DNA of 64,000 bases from the NCBI GenBank assembly GCA_035505655.1, contig DATJQP010000099.1, forward strand, positions 62,001 to 126,000, read 5' to 3'. Under the pieces are notes generated by a model. That model saw nothing but the letters and a program-made list of their open reading frames with translations, ran no database searches and was not told the DNA's origin. Both the position numbers and the translations under genes were made by a program. Below, one piece after another: positions 1-8,603 of the stretch. This stretch comes from JAGVPT01 sp035505655. Lineage in GTDB: Bacteria; Bacteroidota; Ignavibacteria; UBA10030; UBA8401. Numbering within the stretch: position 1 is the first letter of the stretch; each line of letters opens with the position of its first letter.

Positions 1-1608
1 CTTCTCCAGGTCTCCGCCGGAGCGACCCCGCAGGATACACTTCTCGCCTATGAAAAGGCGATGAAGATCATCGACTCTCTCAAAAACGGGCGGTCGTTCG
101 AGGAGCTGGCGTTGAACAATTCGATGGACGCCAACGTCAAACGAACAAAGGGGGATCTCTATTATTTTTCGGGGGGCATGATGGTGCCGGAGTTCGAGGA
201 TGCGGCCTATTCAGTCCAGCCAGGGACGGTGGTACCGTACCCCGTGCGGACGCGATTCGGATACCATATCATCAAGGTCACCGGGCGTGAGCCGAGCCCC
301 GGCTCCGTCAGGGTCAGCCACATCATGATAAGGCTGACACCGAAATCGACCGGCGAAGACTCCGCGAATGCGATGACGCAGCTTGAAAATATTCTCGACT
401 CGCTGAAACATGGTGCGAAGTTCGAAGACATGGCGATGCGCTATTCTCAGGACAACTATACCAAAGGGCGGGGCGGAGATCTCGGTTTTCTCACACGCGG
501 CAGGACGATCCCCCAGTTTGACACCGTGGCGTTCAAGCTGAAACCCGGCGAAACGTCGGGAATCGTGACAACTCCGTTCGGCCTCCACCTCATCCACGCG
601 ACCGACTACAAGCCGGTCCAGTCGTACGACGAGATGGTCCAACAGCTCCGGACTCAATACGAGCAGGTAGGTTTCCAGAAGGATTTTAACGCCTATGCCG
701 CCGGTCTCAAGGCGGAATATCATTTTGCGGAATCGAACGATGCCATCGCGGCATGGAGGACGTCGCTCGACAGCGTGCGGATGCGGACCGACACCCTCTG
801 GGACACCCTTTTTACCCAGCAGACGAGGGCTATGACGGTCTATTCGTTCGCCGGCAGAAATTTTTCCGTGGACTCCGTCATCCGCTGGATCAAGGCCGAC
901 CCCGAGCTTGAGCAGCTTCCGGTCTCGAGCCCCATGTACGTGTCGGAGCTTCTGAAGAGGGCATCGGACAAGATGGTCGTTGCGTACAAGGCGGAATCGT
1001 TGGAGTCGACCTTCCCGGGTTTCGAACAGACCATCAAGGAGTACGAAGAGGGAAGCATGCTTTTCAAAGCCGAACAGAACGCGGTGTGGAACAAAATCGT
1101 CGTCAACGATTCCACCCTCCGGCCCTACTTCGAGGCGCACCGGTCGGAGTACCGGTGGCCGGACAGGGTGAGCTTCCGGGAGATCTTTGTCAATTCGGAC
1201 AGCACCGCCCAGGTGGTATCGTTCCTCCTGGACAAACAGCATCTTCCGTTCGACTCGGTGGCGGCACACTACAACTCGCGCCTTTCCACGAAATCATCGA
1301 ACGGTGAATGGGGGCTGAACGATACGGCGGCGAACGAGCTCTATTCCCGCGCCGGCAAGATGAACGTGGGAGAGGTCTCGGGCTTCTTCCCGTACGAAAA
1401 CGGCTTTTCGATCATCAAAGTGATCTCAAAGGACCCGGCAAGGACCAAAACTCTCACCGAGGCGGGTCCGGAGGTATCGAGCGCGTATCAAGAGGCCGAA
1501 TCCAAGGCTCTCGAGAGTGAGTGGGAGAATGCCCTGCGTTCGAAATATCCCGTGAAGGAGTACAAAGAACTCCTCGGAAGCGCTCCCGCTACGGCATCGG
1601 CGAAATAA
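1..1608 (+). CDS. Peptidylprolyl isomerase, parvulin/PpiC type (5' end outside window)
   Basis: Predicted periplasmic folding factor for exported proteins. The reading frame is open from base 1, and codons upstream of the first ATG (61) continue the first parvulin domain, so the gene is cut by the window edge rather than starting at 61. Of 535 visible residues, the first rotamase domain spans about 1-95 and ends in the typical FGYHIIKV. The second spans about 100-220 (SHIMI ... FGLHLIHA), and a more divergent third lies near 390-480 (REIFV ... NGFSIIKV). The gene is followed after 8 bp by a lipoprotein PPIase and then surA, so it probably belongs to an outer-membrane protein biogenesis operon. 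The repeated-domain architecture fits Bacteroidota multi-parvulin proteins. Family assignment is firm; exact substrate is unknown. Confidence 0.9.
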   Translation, partial: LLQVSAGATPQDTLLAYEKAMKIIDSLKNGRSFEELALNNSMDANVKRTKGDLYYFSGGMMVPEFEDAAYSVQPGTVVPYPVRTRFGYHIIKVTGREPSPGSVRVSHIMIRLTPKSTGEDSANAMTQLENILDSLKHGAKFEDMAMRYSQDNYTKGRGGDLGFLTRGRTIPQFDTVAFKLKPGETSGIVTTPFGLHLIHATDYKPVQSYDEMVQQLRTQYEQVGFQKDFNAYAAGLKAEYHFAESNDAIAAWRTSLDSVRMRTDTLWDTLFTQQTRAMTVYSFAGRNFSVDSVIRWIKADPELEQLPVSSPMYVSELLKRASDKMVVAYKAESLESTFPGFEQTIKEYEEGSMLFKAEQNAVWNKIVVNDSTLRPYFEAHRSEYRWPDRVSFREIFVNSDSTAQVVSFLLDKQHLPFDSVAAHYNSRLSTKSSNGEWGLNDTAANELYSRAGKMNVGEVSGFFPYENGFSIIKVISKDPARTKTLTEAGPEVSSAYQEAESKALESEWENALRSKYPVKEYKELLGSAPATASAK

Positions 1609-1616
1609 GGTCATTC

Positions 1617-2489
1617 GTGAACCGTGCAGCACATTTTTCAGTCTCCATCGCGGCATTCGTCGCCCTCTCCTGCTCGCAGCGGACCGGGCAATCGGAGGAG
1701 ATCGCGCGCGTCGACGATCAGACTCTGACGAGGGAAAAAATCCATGAGTTCTTCGACTCGACGGCGGGGATCTCCGAAGTGCAGATGAGAATGTTCGCGC
1801 GCGACTGGGTGAACAACGAGATTCTCTACCAGGAAGCGAAGCGGGAAGGGCTCGACCACTCGGATGCGGTCCTGAAGAACCTCGAGGATGCGCGCCGGCA
1901 GCTTGCGATCAATGCGCTTCTTGACAAGGAGGTATTTACCGAATCGCCTCAATCAATCTCCAACGCGGAAGCGGCCGCCTACTTCAAAACCCACGCGGAG
2001 GAATTTGCTCTCCGGGACGACATCGTCGAGCTTTCTCTTGCCGTCTTTGCGGAAAGAGAGCCCGCGGCCTCGTTCCGTGAAACGGCGCTCGAAGGGGGCG
2101 GATGGCAGGCGGCTGCGACGGCCGCTCAGGCCCCCGTTGGCGGCAAGACGGCGCTCGTGACGAAGACCGATTCCGCGTTTTTCACCCAATCCTCGCTCTT
2201 TCCGCCAAAGCTCTGGAAAGTTGCCACCGCTCTAGGACCCGGCGAGGTATCGTTCCCGGTCAAGACGAGCTCCGGGTACTTTGTCCTCATGCTCATCGGG
2301 AGCTATGCCCACGGCGCCACTCCACCGCTTGAATACGTGGCGGACGCCATCAAGTCGAGGCTTGTCATGCAACACCGCCAGGAGCGCATCGCCGAGTTCC
2401 TCGAGGCCGCCCGGAAGAGGCACACCGTGCAGGTGAACATCTCCGGAGGCCCCTCCGGGAAGGATACCACATCCGCACCGGGAGAATAG
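1617..2489 (+). CDS. PpiC/SurA-like folding factor, putative lipoprotein
   Basis: A 290-residue protein. An upstream ATG (1521) in this frame would overlap the previous gene by 88 bp. I chose the GTG at 1617 because it is preceded by AAGG and immediately gives a lipoprotein signal peptide with the lipobox ALSC (Cys about residue 19). The body resembles the SurA N-terminal helical domain (RVDDQTLTREKI ... NEILYQEAKREGL), followed by a weak PPIase-like region near 150-255 that lacks some parvulin signature residues. It sits 8 bp after a multi-parvulin gene and 18 bp before surA, which suggests a lipid-anchored periplasmic chaperone acting with them. Whether it has isomerase activity is uncertain. 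Confidence 0.8.
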   Translation: MNRAAHFSVSIAAFVALSCSQRTGQSEEIARVDDQTLTREKIHEFFDSTAGISEVQMRMFARDWVNNEILYQEAKREGLDHSDAVLKNLEDARRQLAINALLDKEVFTESPQSISNAEAAAYFKTHAEEFALRDDIVELSLAVFAEREPAASFRETALEGGGWQAAATAAQAPVGGKTALVTKTDSAFFTQSSLFPPKLWKVATALGPGEVSFPVKTSSGYFVLMLIGSYAHGATPPLEYVADAIKSRLVMQHRQERIAEFLEAARKRHTVQVNISGGPSGKDTTSAPGE

Positions 2490-2507
2490 GAGAAGACTCA
2501 ACAGACC

Positions 2508-3788
2508 GTGAAGATCAACCGCATCGTTATCATCCTCGCATTTGCCGTTTCGCTCCTCGCATCTCCCGCAGGAGCACAGACGGTCATCGACCGTATTGTC
2601 GCCATCGTCGGGAAGGAGATCATCACGCTCTCCGACCTGAACCTCACCATCCAGTCGATGGCGTTGCAGAACAGAATCGACCCGAATCAGCCCGGACTCC
2701 GGGACAAAGTTCTCGACGGGATGATCAACGAGAAGCTGATTCTCGCGCAGGCCATCCTCGACAGCGTCGTTGTCACCAACGACGAGGTGACCGAGCGGCT
2801 CGACAGGCAGATTAAAATGCTCGTCCAGCAGGCGGGCTCGGAGCAGCGTCTCGAAGAAGCCTACGGCATGCCCGTTGCGCGGATGAGGAGGGATTTCCGG
2901 GACCTCATCCGGAATCAGCTCCTTGTAGAAAAGGTCCGGCAGACGAGACAGCAGGGGATCTCGGTCACGCGGCGCGAGGTGGAGGAATTCTACGATGCCC
3001 ACAAAGACAGCCTCCCGACGATCCCAAAGGAGTACGAGCTGAGCCACATCTACATGAAGCCGAAGCCCGACACGAATGTCGTCCTTGCGATCCTCAAGAA
3101 GGCAACGCTCGTGCGGGACAGCATCCTCGCCGGCGGTGACTTTGCGGCCTTTGCGAAACGGTACTCGTCGGATCCGGGCTCTGCGTCGGCCGGGGGAGAC
3201 CTCGGATGGTTCCGGCGAGGGGTTTTCGAAAAGGAGTTCGAGGAAGCGGCCTTCGCGCTGAAGGACAGCGAGATCTCCCAGCCGGTGAGAACCTCGTACG
3301 GGTACCATATCATCCAGCTCGTCGAGAGGCGGGGAGAGTCGGTGCACACACGGCACATTCTCTTCACCATCCAGCAGTCGACGGCCGACGACGATTCAAC
3401 CGTCGCGCAGCTTGAGAGGCTCCGTTCGCGCGCGCTCGCGGGGGAAAATTTTGCGGCTCTTGCCCGCCAGTACTCCGAGGACCAGGAGACGAAAGACATC
3501 GGAGGCGATCTCGGAAAGGTCGGCGTCGACCAGCTCGAGCCGACGTTCCTCGACGTCCTCAAAGGAATGAAGGCCGGAGAGATCAGTGAGCCGGTGAAAG
3601 TTCCGGTCGGAAACTCGTACGGTTACCACATCGTCTGGGTTCGCTCCATATCTCCGGAACACGCGATGAACCTCCAGGACGACTACCGGCGCCTGGAACA
3701 GTTCGCCCTTCAGTTCAAGGTGAACGAAGATTTCGAGAAATGGGTGGAGGGGATGAAGAAGAACATCTACTGGGAAAAGAAGCTCTGA
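2508..3788 (+). CDS. surA: SurA-type periplasmic chaperone / peptidylprolyl isomerase
   Basis: A 426-residue exported chaperone that escorts outer-membrane proteins through the periplasm. It starts at a GTG and has a clear signal peptide ending near SPAGA (about residue 23). The SurA N-terminal domain occupies about 25-165 (DRIVAIVGKEIIT, INEKLILAQAI). Two parvulin domains follow at about 176-275 and 280-380, each with the GGDLG and YGYHI signatures, so both look intact. Length matches the E. coli SurA family (about 430). It is the third of three consecutive folding-factor genes. A sigma-70-like promoter for rpsT begins just after its stop codon. Confidence 0.92.
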   Translation: MKINRIVIILAFAVSLLASPAGAQTVIDRIVAIVGKEIITLSDLNLTIQSMALQNRIDPNQPGLRDKVLDGMINEKLILAQAILDSVVVTNDEVTERLDRQIKMLVQQAGSEQRLEEAYGMPVARMRRDFRDLIRNQLLVEKVRQTRQQGISVTRREVEEFYDAHKDSLPTIPKEYELSHIYMKPKPDTNVVLAILKKATLVRDSILAGGDFAAFAKRYSSDPGSASAGGDLGWFRRGVFEKEFEEAAFALKDSEISQPVRTSYGYHIIQLVERRGESVHTRHILFTIQQSTADDDSTVAQLERLRSRALAGENFAALARQYSEDQETKDIGGDLGKVGVDQLEPTFLDVLKGMKAGEISEPVKVPVGNSYGYHIVWVRSISPEHAMNLQDDYRRLEQFALQFKVNEDFEKWVEGMKKNIYWEKKL

Positions 3789-3813
3789 GGGGACACTTCA
3801 GCCGAAGGCTTCC

Positions 3814-3842
3814 TTGCAAAAGAGACCGGATTTAGGTATATT
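3814..3842 (+). promoter_or_regulatory. Sigma-70-like promoter of rpsT
   Basis: TTGCAA (3814-3819), 17 bp spacer, TATATT (3837-3842). The expected transcription start is about 35 bp before the rpsT ATG. Confidence 0.65.
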
Positions 3843-3883
3843 GTTACAGAAATCACACACACGCGAAGAATAAAGGGCACAGG

Positions 3884-4138
3884 ATGGCACAGCACAAATC
3901 GGCTCTGAAGCGAATTCGTTCATCGGCGAGGAGGAAAACCAGGAACACCGCGCAGGAATCTGCTCTCAAGACGCTGGTGAAGAAGGTGAGACAGGAAAAA
4001 GAGAAGGCGAAGGCGAATGCGTCGCTGAAAGAAGCGGTCTCTCTCCTCGACAAGCTCGCTCAGAAGCGGGTCATCCACCCCAATAAAGCGTCCAACCAGA
4101 AGTCGAAGCTTACCAGGCTCGTCAACAAGCTTTCGTAG
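3884..4138 (+). CDS. rpsT: 30S ribosomal protein S20
   Basis: An 84-residue, very basic protein that binds 16S rRNA in the small subunit. It begins MAQHKSALKRIR and carries the family features SSARRKTRN, a Lys-rich central helix and the terminal IHPNKASNQKSKLTR segment. Length is normal for S20. It has its own promoter (3814-3842) and is monocistronic. A GC-rich hairpin lies 10 bp downstream, shared with the convergent TPR gene. High confidence. Confidence 0.98.
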   Translation: MAQHKSALKRIRSSARRKTRNTAQESALKTLVKKVRQEKEKAKANASLKEAVSLLDKLAQKRVIHPNKASNQKSKLTRLVNKLS

Positions 4139-4148
4139 AACTCTGCGG

Positions 4149-4174
4149 GCGGGGCTTCACCGGCCTCGCCCCGC
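4149..4174. terminator. GC-rich hairpin between convergent genes
   Basis: Perfect 7 bp stem GCGGGGC/GCCCCGC with a 12 nt loop between the 3' ends of rpsT (+) and the TPR gene (-). No strong T tract follows on either side, so it is a possible bidirectional terminator or mRNA end-stabiliser rather than a textbook intrinsic terminator. Confidence 0.45.
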
Positions 4175-5253
4175 TAGGTCCCATCAAACAGCTTCGCCTG
4201 CAATTCCTTAATCCGCTTTTCAAACCTTTCACGCTCGCCCGGCTTCGAGAGCAGCAGAATCTCGTACGCTTGGATCGCCGCGCCGTATTCCCCCTGAGAC
4301 GCATAGATCTCTGCAAGAGTCGGAGTGATAACGGTTGAATCAAGAGACGCGCTCTCAGCTTTGCGGGGAGCAGGTTCGGGTTCCGGGGGTGTAATCCGCT
4401 CCGCGGTCTCCAGCTTTGCGGCGATTGAGTCGATGTCCGCCGCGGGATGCGGAAGTGGGGCAGTAGCAGGAACCGGTGCGGGGATGGAAGGAGGAGCCGG
4501 AACGGCGCCGGCAAGGTACTCGTCGAGCGAAAGAAGCTCCCCGGCCGACACCGCATCGAATTTTTGCTGGATGTACTCCTCGACTCCCGGAAGCGCCCCG
4601 GCCTCGCCGGCTGGAGTTACCTCCTGCGGGGGTGGATTCTCGAAGACTTGTGTCGGAGGGATCTCCTCGGCGGGAAGCTCCGGAGCGGGAATCTCAATCG
4701 GCTGGACGGACGGCTCCGGGAAGGCAGAGAATTCAGGAGTGGGCTCAACCATCTCCGCGGCGGGTTCCTGAATCCCGGGTAGAGCTGAGAATTCCGGAGA
4801 GACCCCGAGGTTCTCGGCGGCGGTTTCCTGAGACTCGGGGAGCGCCGAGAATTCCGGGCTCACTTCGATCATCCCGGCGGCAGCCTCTTGCACAGATGGT
4901 GCCGGAGCGGAGGGCTCCTCCTCCGCCGGAACGACGGGCGGCTCCTCTGACGCAAACGGAATTTCGTCGAGTAGCTTCCTCGCCAACTGGTTGAACGGCG
5001 CGAGATGGAGCGCCTGGGAAAACGCAAGGCGCGCCTTCGAATTCTCGTTCAGCGCAAGATAGCATTTCCCCAGCACGACGTACCCGGTGGCGTACGATGA
5101 GTAGGTCTGCACGCCGGTCTCGCAGAGCTTCAACGCTTCCGATGCCTGGTTTTTCGAGAGATAGATGTCCGCGAGGCGGGCAAAGAGAGGAGACTGGGGG
5201 TTATCGGAGAGCTTCTGGGATAAGAAATCGATGTCGAATTCCGAAAGGTCCAT
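4174..5253 (-). CDS. Tetratricopeptide-repeat protein with acidic Pro/Glu-rich middle
   Basis: A 359-residue protein without signal peptide or membrane segment. Residues about 1-100 form TPR-like helices (LFARLADIYLSKNQASEAL, YVVLGKCYLALNENSKARLAF). The middle, about 100-290, is low-complexity and rich in Pro, Glu and Ala with recurring SPEFSALPE-like repeats, probably a flexible linker. A last TPR-like helix pair lies at about 305-355 (LAEIYASQGEYGAAIQAYEILL). It looks like a cytoplasmic scaffold, but no function can be assigned. It is separated from the upstream minus-strand operon by an intrinsic terminator (5264-5297), so it probably has its own promoter. Confidence 0.8.
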   Translation of the reverse strand: MDLSEFDIDFLSQKLSDNPQSPLFARLADIYLSKNQASEALKLCETGVQTYSSYATGYVVLGKCYLALNENSKARLAFSQALHLAPFNQLARKLLDEIPFASEEPPVVPAEEEPSAPAPSVQEAAAGMIEVSPEFSALPESQETAAENLGVSPEFSALPGIQEPAAEMVEPTPEFSAFPEPSVQPIEIPAPELPAEEIPPTQVFENPPPQEVTPAGEAGALPGVEEYIQQKFDAVSAGELLSLDEYLAGAVPAPPSIPAPVPATAPLPHPAADIDSIAAKLETAERITPPEPEPAPRKAESASLDSTVITPTLAEIYASQGEYGAAIQAYEILLLSKPGERERFEKRIKELQAKLFDGT

Positions 5254-5263
5254 GCGCGCGATG

Positions 5264-5297
5264 AAAGAAAAAGAGCCGGCGGAAAACCGTCGGCTCT
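5264..5297 (-). terminator. Intrinsic terminator after the miaB-lptE-GT2 operon
   Basis: An 11 bp stem (AGAGCCGGCGG / CCGTCGGCTCT, with one G-T pair) and an AAAA loop on the plus strand. Read on the minus strand it is followed by TTTTTCTTTC. It lies 25 bp after the stop of the GT2 gene and before the TPR gene. Confidence 0.85.
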
Positions 5298-5322
5298 ATA
5301 ATAACCCACACGACTCTCAAAA

Positions 5323-6822
5323 TCAAGCGTGCGCGGCGGCCGGATGAATTTCCTGCTCGGCCTTGAGTTTTCGGGCCTGCCAGGCCTGCTGGATCGAGAG
5401 ATACGAAACAAACCCAAACCCCATGAGGAAAAGGAGCTGGAATGGAATCGCCGCAATCTCGAGGTAGTAAAGGGATGATACGACGCCGAAGAGGCAGTAA
5501 AGCGCAAGGGCAATCTCGAGAAGGACGGTCCAGTTGAATTTCACCGGCACGTACTTCTTGTTCACCCACGAATCCTTCTTCTCTTTGATGCTGTACTTCG
5601 GAGTCCGGACGAAATCGCTTTTTCGCCGGAAGAGACCCTCGAGGACGGCCTTGCTGTTGTTCACCGCGAACCCCATACTTCCCGCCATGAAGAGCGGGAA
5701 GAGGAAAATCCGGCGCCGCCAGTCGGGATAGACATCCTTCTGCGAGAACATGTAGAAGAGGAAGGAGCCGATGAAAGCAAAGACGAAGACCGACATGACG
5801 TCGAAATACGACTCATATCCGCCCGCATGCTTGATGAACATGAGCGGGATGTTGAGGATGCCTGCGATGAGGATGAACGGGAAGACAATGTTGTTCGTCA
5901 GATGAAACGTCGAATGCCACTTCAACTTGAACGGAAGGTCGGATTTCCACACCGCGGGGAGCATCTTCCGGGCCGTCTCAATCGCCCCTTTCGTCCAGCG
6001 GAATTGCTGCGATTTCAGCGCGTTGATCTCCGAAGGAAGCTCGGCCGGCGACGTGACGTTCTTGAGGAACTTGAATTTCCATCCGCGGAGCTGGGCGCGA
6101 TAGCTCAGGTCGAGGTCCTCCGTGAGCGTATCCGAGTGCCAATTCCCCGCGTCCTCAATGCACGATTTTCTCCACACTCCTCCGGTGCCATTGAAGTTGA
6201 TGAAGAAGCCCGCCTTGTTCCGTATCGACTGCTCGATGACGAAGTGGCCGTCGAGAGCCATCGCCTGCGTCCGTGTGAGGAGCGAATATTCCGCGTTGAT
6301 GTGCTCCCATCGGGTCTGGACCATACCGATCTTCGGATCGGCGTAGAAATGTGGGAGGGTCTTGAGGAGAAATTCCTCCCGGGGAACGAAGTCCGCGTCG
6401 AAGATGGCGATGAAATCCCCCTTCGCGTGCTCGAGACCCGCTTTGAGAGCGCCCGCCTTGAACCCTACGCGCGATCCCCGGCGGATATGCTCGATGTTGT
6501 GTCCGAGGCTTTTCATTTCCCTGACGATCGATGCGACAAGCGCGACAGTCTCGTCGGTTGAGTCGTCGAGAACCTGGATCTCCAGCTTCTCCTTCGGATA
6601 TGCGATGGCGCACGACGCCTCGATGAGGCGCCGGACGACGTACAGTTCGTTGTAAATCGGAAGCTGCACGGTGACGGGGGGGAACTCGGGCAACGGCAGG
6701 TTGTCCGCCTCTTCGGTGTCCCGATGCTTGAAATAGTGGAAGACCATCACGAACCCGTGCGAGCCGAATGCAAAAAGGATGAGAAGGGAAATGAAATACG
6801 TAGCCAGAATTATATCATTCAT
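5323..6822 (-). CDS. Family 2 glycosyltransferase, cellulose-synthase-like, membrane-bound
   Basis: A 499-residue processive-type GT2 enzyme. An N-terminal membrane helix (about 4-30) precedes the cytoplasmic catalytic domain with LDDSTD (85-90), DAD (142-144), the TED acceptor motif (TEDLD, 234-238) and QQFRW (272-276), the Q-x-x-R-W motif of processive synthases. Hydrophobic helices follow at about 305-400 and 430-475. The motif set points to beta-glycan or glycolipid synthesis using a nucleotide sugar at the inner membrane; the sugar is not predictable. It is the last gene of the minus-strand operon miaB > SPOR > sigma-54 activator > lptE > GT2, 44 bp after lptE, and is closed by a terminator. 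Confidence 0.9.
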   Translation of the reverse strand: MNDIILATYFISLLILFAFGSHGFVMVFHYFKHRDTEEADNLPLPEFPPVTVQLPIYNELYVVRRLIEASCAIAYPKEKLEIQVLDDSTDETVALVASIVREMKSLGHNIEHIRRGSRVGFKAGALKAGLEHAKGDFIAIFDADFVPREEFLLKTLPHFYADPKIGMVQTRWEHINAEYSLLTRTQAMALDGHFVIEQSIRNKAGFFINFNGTGGVWRKSCIEDAGNWHSDTLTEDLDLSYRAQLRGWKFKFLKNVTSPAELPSEINALKSQQFRWTKGAIETARKMLPAVWKSDLPFKLKWHSTFHLTNNIVFPFILIAGILNIPLMFIKHAGGYESYFDVMSVFVFAFIGSFLFYMFSQKDVYPDWRRRIFLFPLFMAGSMGFAVNNSKAVLEGLFRRKSDFVRTPKYSIKEKKDSWVNKKYVPVKFNWTVLLEIALALYCLFGVVSSLYYLEIAAIPFQLLFLMGFGFVSYLSIQQAWQARKLKAEQEIHPAAAHA

Positions 6823-6866
6823 TGTTGTTGTCTGTCAACCTCGTAAGATTTGAGTGTTCGATGCAA

Positions 6867-7424
6867 CTACCAACCAGAGACAGTCTCGATAAGAATATCT
6901 TCTGTCACTTTTCCCACCGCCTGGGTAATGGCCACGGCACGGGTTTCCGTCCCGAGGCTGTACTCTCCCCAGTTTGAAAAATTCTTTTCCCACACTTTCT
7001 TCCGCAGCTTGAGGTCCTGAAAGACGACGTGGACCGTCACCGTGATCCGGCGCTTGCTCACCTGCTCGGAAGTCGACCCCGGCACTGGGGGGGCGATGAC
7101 GGACGGAGCATCCTCGACGCTCACGACCGAGCCTTCGAGGATCGAATCCGCGGTGTTCCGCTCCGCGACCTCGAGGCTGTTGTCGTTCGTAAAGAGCGTG
7201 ATGAGATTCTGCGTCAGGCTCTCCTTCAGAGTCGGCTCGCCGAAACCGCTCTGGTCCTCGAAGAGGGGGATCGCGATCGTCTTCAGGTGCTTCGGCACCG
7301 ACGAGCCCGAGAACGAATACGTGCACGCCGAGAAAAGTAAAAGAACACCGACGGGGGCCACGAGGGCGATCTGGAAAATCCCGTCTCGGAACGATTGACG
7401 CTCTGCGGACGCCGCGCGAATCAT
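6867..7424 (-). CDS. lptE: LptE-like LPS-assembly lipoprotein
   Basis: A 185-residue lipoprotein matching the LptE family, which plugs the LptD barrel and helps insert lipopolysaccharide into the outer leaflet. It has a hydrophobic segment followed by the lipobox FSAC (Cys34), then the characteristic TYSFSG start, KTIAIPLFEDQSG, LTQNLI and the later WGEYS and VTEDIL segments. The n-region before the hydrophobic stretch is long (about 20 residues), so a later start is possible, but no in-frame ATG exists. The ATG shares one base with the stop codon of the upstream sigma-54 activator gene, indicating translational coupling. Confidence 0.82.
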   Translation of the reverse strand: MIRAASAERQSFRDGIFQIALVAPVGVLLLFSACTYSFSGSSVPKHLKTIAIPLFEDQSGFGEPTLKESLTQNLITLFTNDNSLEVAERNTADSILEGSVVSVEDAPSVIAPPVPGSTSEQVSKRRITVTVHVVFQDLKLRKKVWEKNFSNWGEYSLGTETRAVAITQAVGKVTEDILIETVSGW

Positions 7425-8581
7425 TACTGTAGTCCGTACTCCTTGATCTTCCGGTACAGCGTACGCTCGCTGATCTTCAGCGCATGGGCGGCGAGCCTGC
7501 GGTTCCCTTCGTACTTCTGGAGCGATCCGATGATCATTCTTCGCTCCATTTCTTCGAGCGACACGTTCTCGTCCTCCGCCGGCCGCTGATGAACGACCGT
7601 TCCGCCGTGAAGCTCGGCGGACCCCGCAACATCCCTGCGCACGATGGCCGTCGATCCGCCGGCGGCGCTCGCGAGGAGGTTCTTCATGTCGAGGATGTCG
7701 GTTTTCAGGTCGACGAGGGCGCGGTAAATGAGCTCGCGCTCGGCGAACTCGGTCTGTTTGGGGACATAGACCGGCAGATTCCGGTCTTCACCGTTCGTCT
7801 GGGATCCCTTGAGGTACTTGCGCACCTCGTCTGCGGTGATCTGTTTTCCGTTCTCGAGGACAAGCATGCTCTCGACGACGTTCTTGAGCTCGCGGACGTT
7901 TCCCGGCCAGAAATACTGAGTGAGCACCTCCATCGCCTCGTCCGTGATTCCCCGGAAGTCGATGGAATTTTTCTCGGAGACGTCCCGGGCAAATTTGTGG
8001 AAGAAGACCGGGATGTCCTCGCGCCTGTCGCGGAGCGGAGGAATGCGGATGTTCACCGAGCGAAGCCTGTAAAAGAGGTCCGGGCGGAAATGTTTCGTGT
8101 AGACTTCCCGTTCAAGATCCTTGTTCGTCGCGGCGATCACCCGCACGTCGACTTTCTTCGCGGTCGAGGAGCCGACACGCATGAACTCGCCGTTCTCGAG
8201 GATGCGGAGAAATTTCACCTGCGTGGCGAGTGGAAGTTCCCCGATTTCGTCGAGGAAAATTGTTCCGCCGTCGGCGATCTCAAAGTACCCTTTCCGCGCC
8301 TCGCTCGCTCCCGTGAACGATCCTTTTTCGTGGCCGAAGAGTTCGCTCTCGATGATTCCCTCGGGAATCGCCCCGCAGTTGACCGTTACCATCGGTTTCC
8401 CGGCACGTCTGCTCGCGCCGTGGATGGCCTGAGCGACAATCTCCTTCCCCACCCCGCTTTCGCCGGTGATGAGGACGGTGATATCGGTCGGAGCGACCTG
8501 CTGGATCACCTCGACGATTTCCTGCATCTCCAGCGAGTCGCCAACGATGTTGTGCTCTCGTTGAAAAGCCGCTCTCTCCAC
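7424..8581 (-). CDS. Sigma-54-dependent Fis-family transcriptional activator without receiver domain
   Basis: About 385 residues: an AAA+ sigma-54 interaction domain directly after a short N-terminus, then a Fis-type helix-turn-helix at the C-terminus (NRRLAAHALKISERTLYRKI). Walker A is GESGVGKE, Walker B is GGTIFLDEIG, and the sigma-54 contact loop reads GSFTGA instead of the usual GAFTGA. There is no receiver, GAF or PAS domain, so control must come from elsewhere. The frame opens at a TTG (8629), which overlaps the upstream gene by 26 bp. I prefer the GTG at 8581, which has GGAG at 8 nt; the GTG at 8602 is another option. The miaB / activator / lptE order is, from memory, common in Bacteroidota. 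Confidence 0.85.
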   Translation of the reverse strand: MERAAFQREHNIVGDSLEMQEIVEVIQQVAPTDITVLITGESGVGKEIVAQAIHGASRRAGKPMVTVNCGAIPEGIIESELFGHEKGSFTGASEARKGYFEIADGGTIFLDEIGELPLATQVKFLRILENGEFMRVGSSTAKKVDVRVIAATNKDLEREVYTKHFRPDLFYRLRSVNIRIPPLRDRREDIPVFFHKFARDVSEKNSIDFRGITDEAMEVLTQYFWPGNVRELKNVVESMLVLENGKQITADEVRKYLKGSQTNGEDRNLPVYVPKQTEFAERELIYRALVDLKTDILDMKNLLASAAGGSTAIVRRDVAGSAELHGGTVVHQRPAEDENVSLEEMERRMIIGSLQKYEGNRRLAAHALKISERTLYRKIKEYGLQ

Positions 8582-8603
8582 GCCGTCGTCTCCGTCTCGC
8601 ACG

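Noticed and set aside
211..1269. Minus-strand open frame of about 352 codons
   Set aside because: Antisense to a clear parvulin-domain gene; no recognisable motif.
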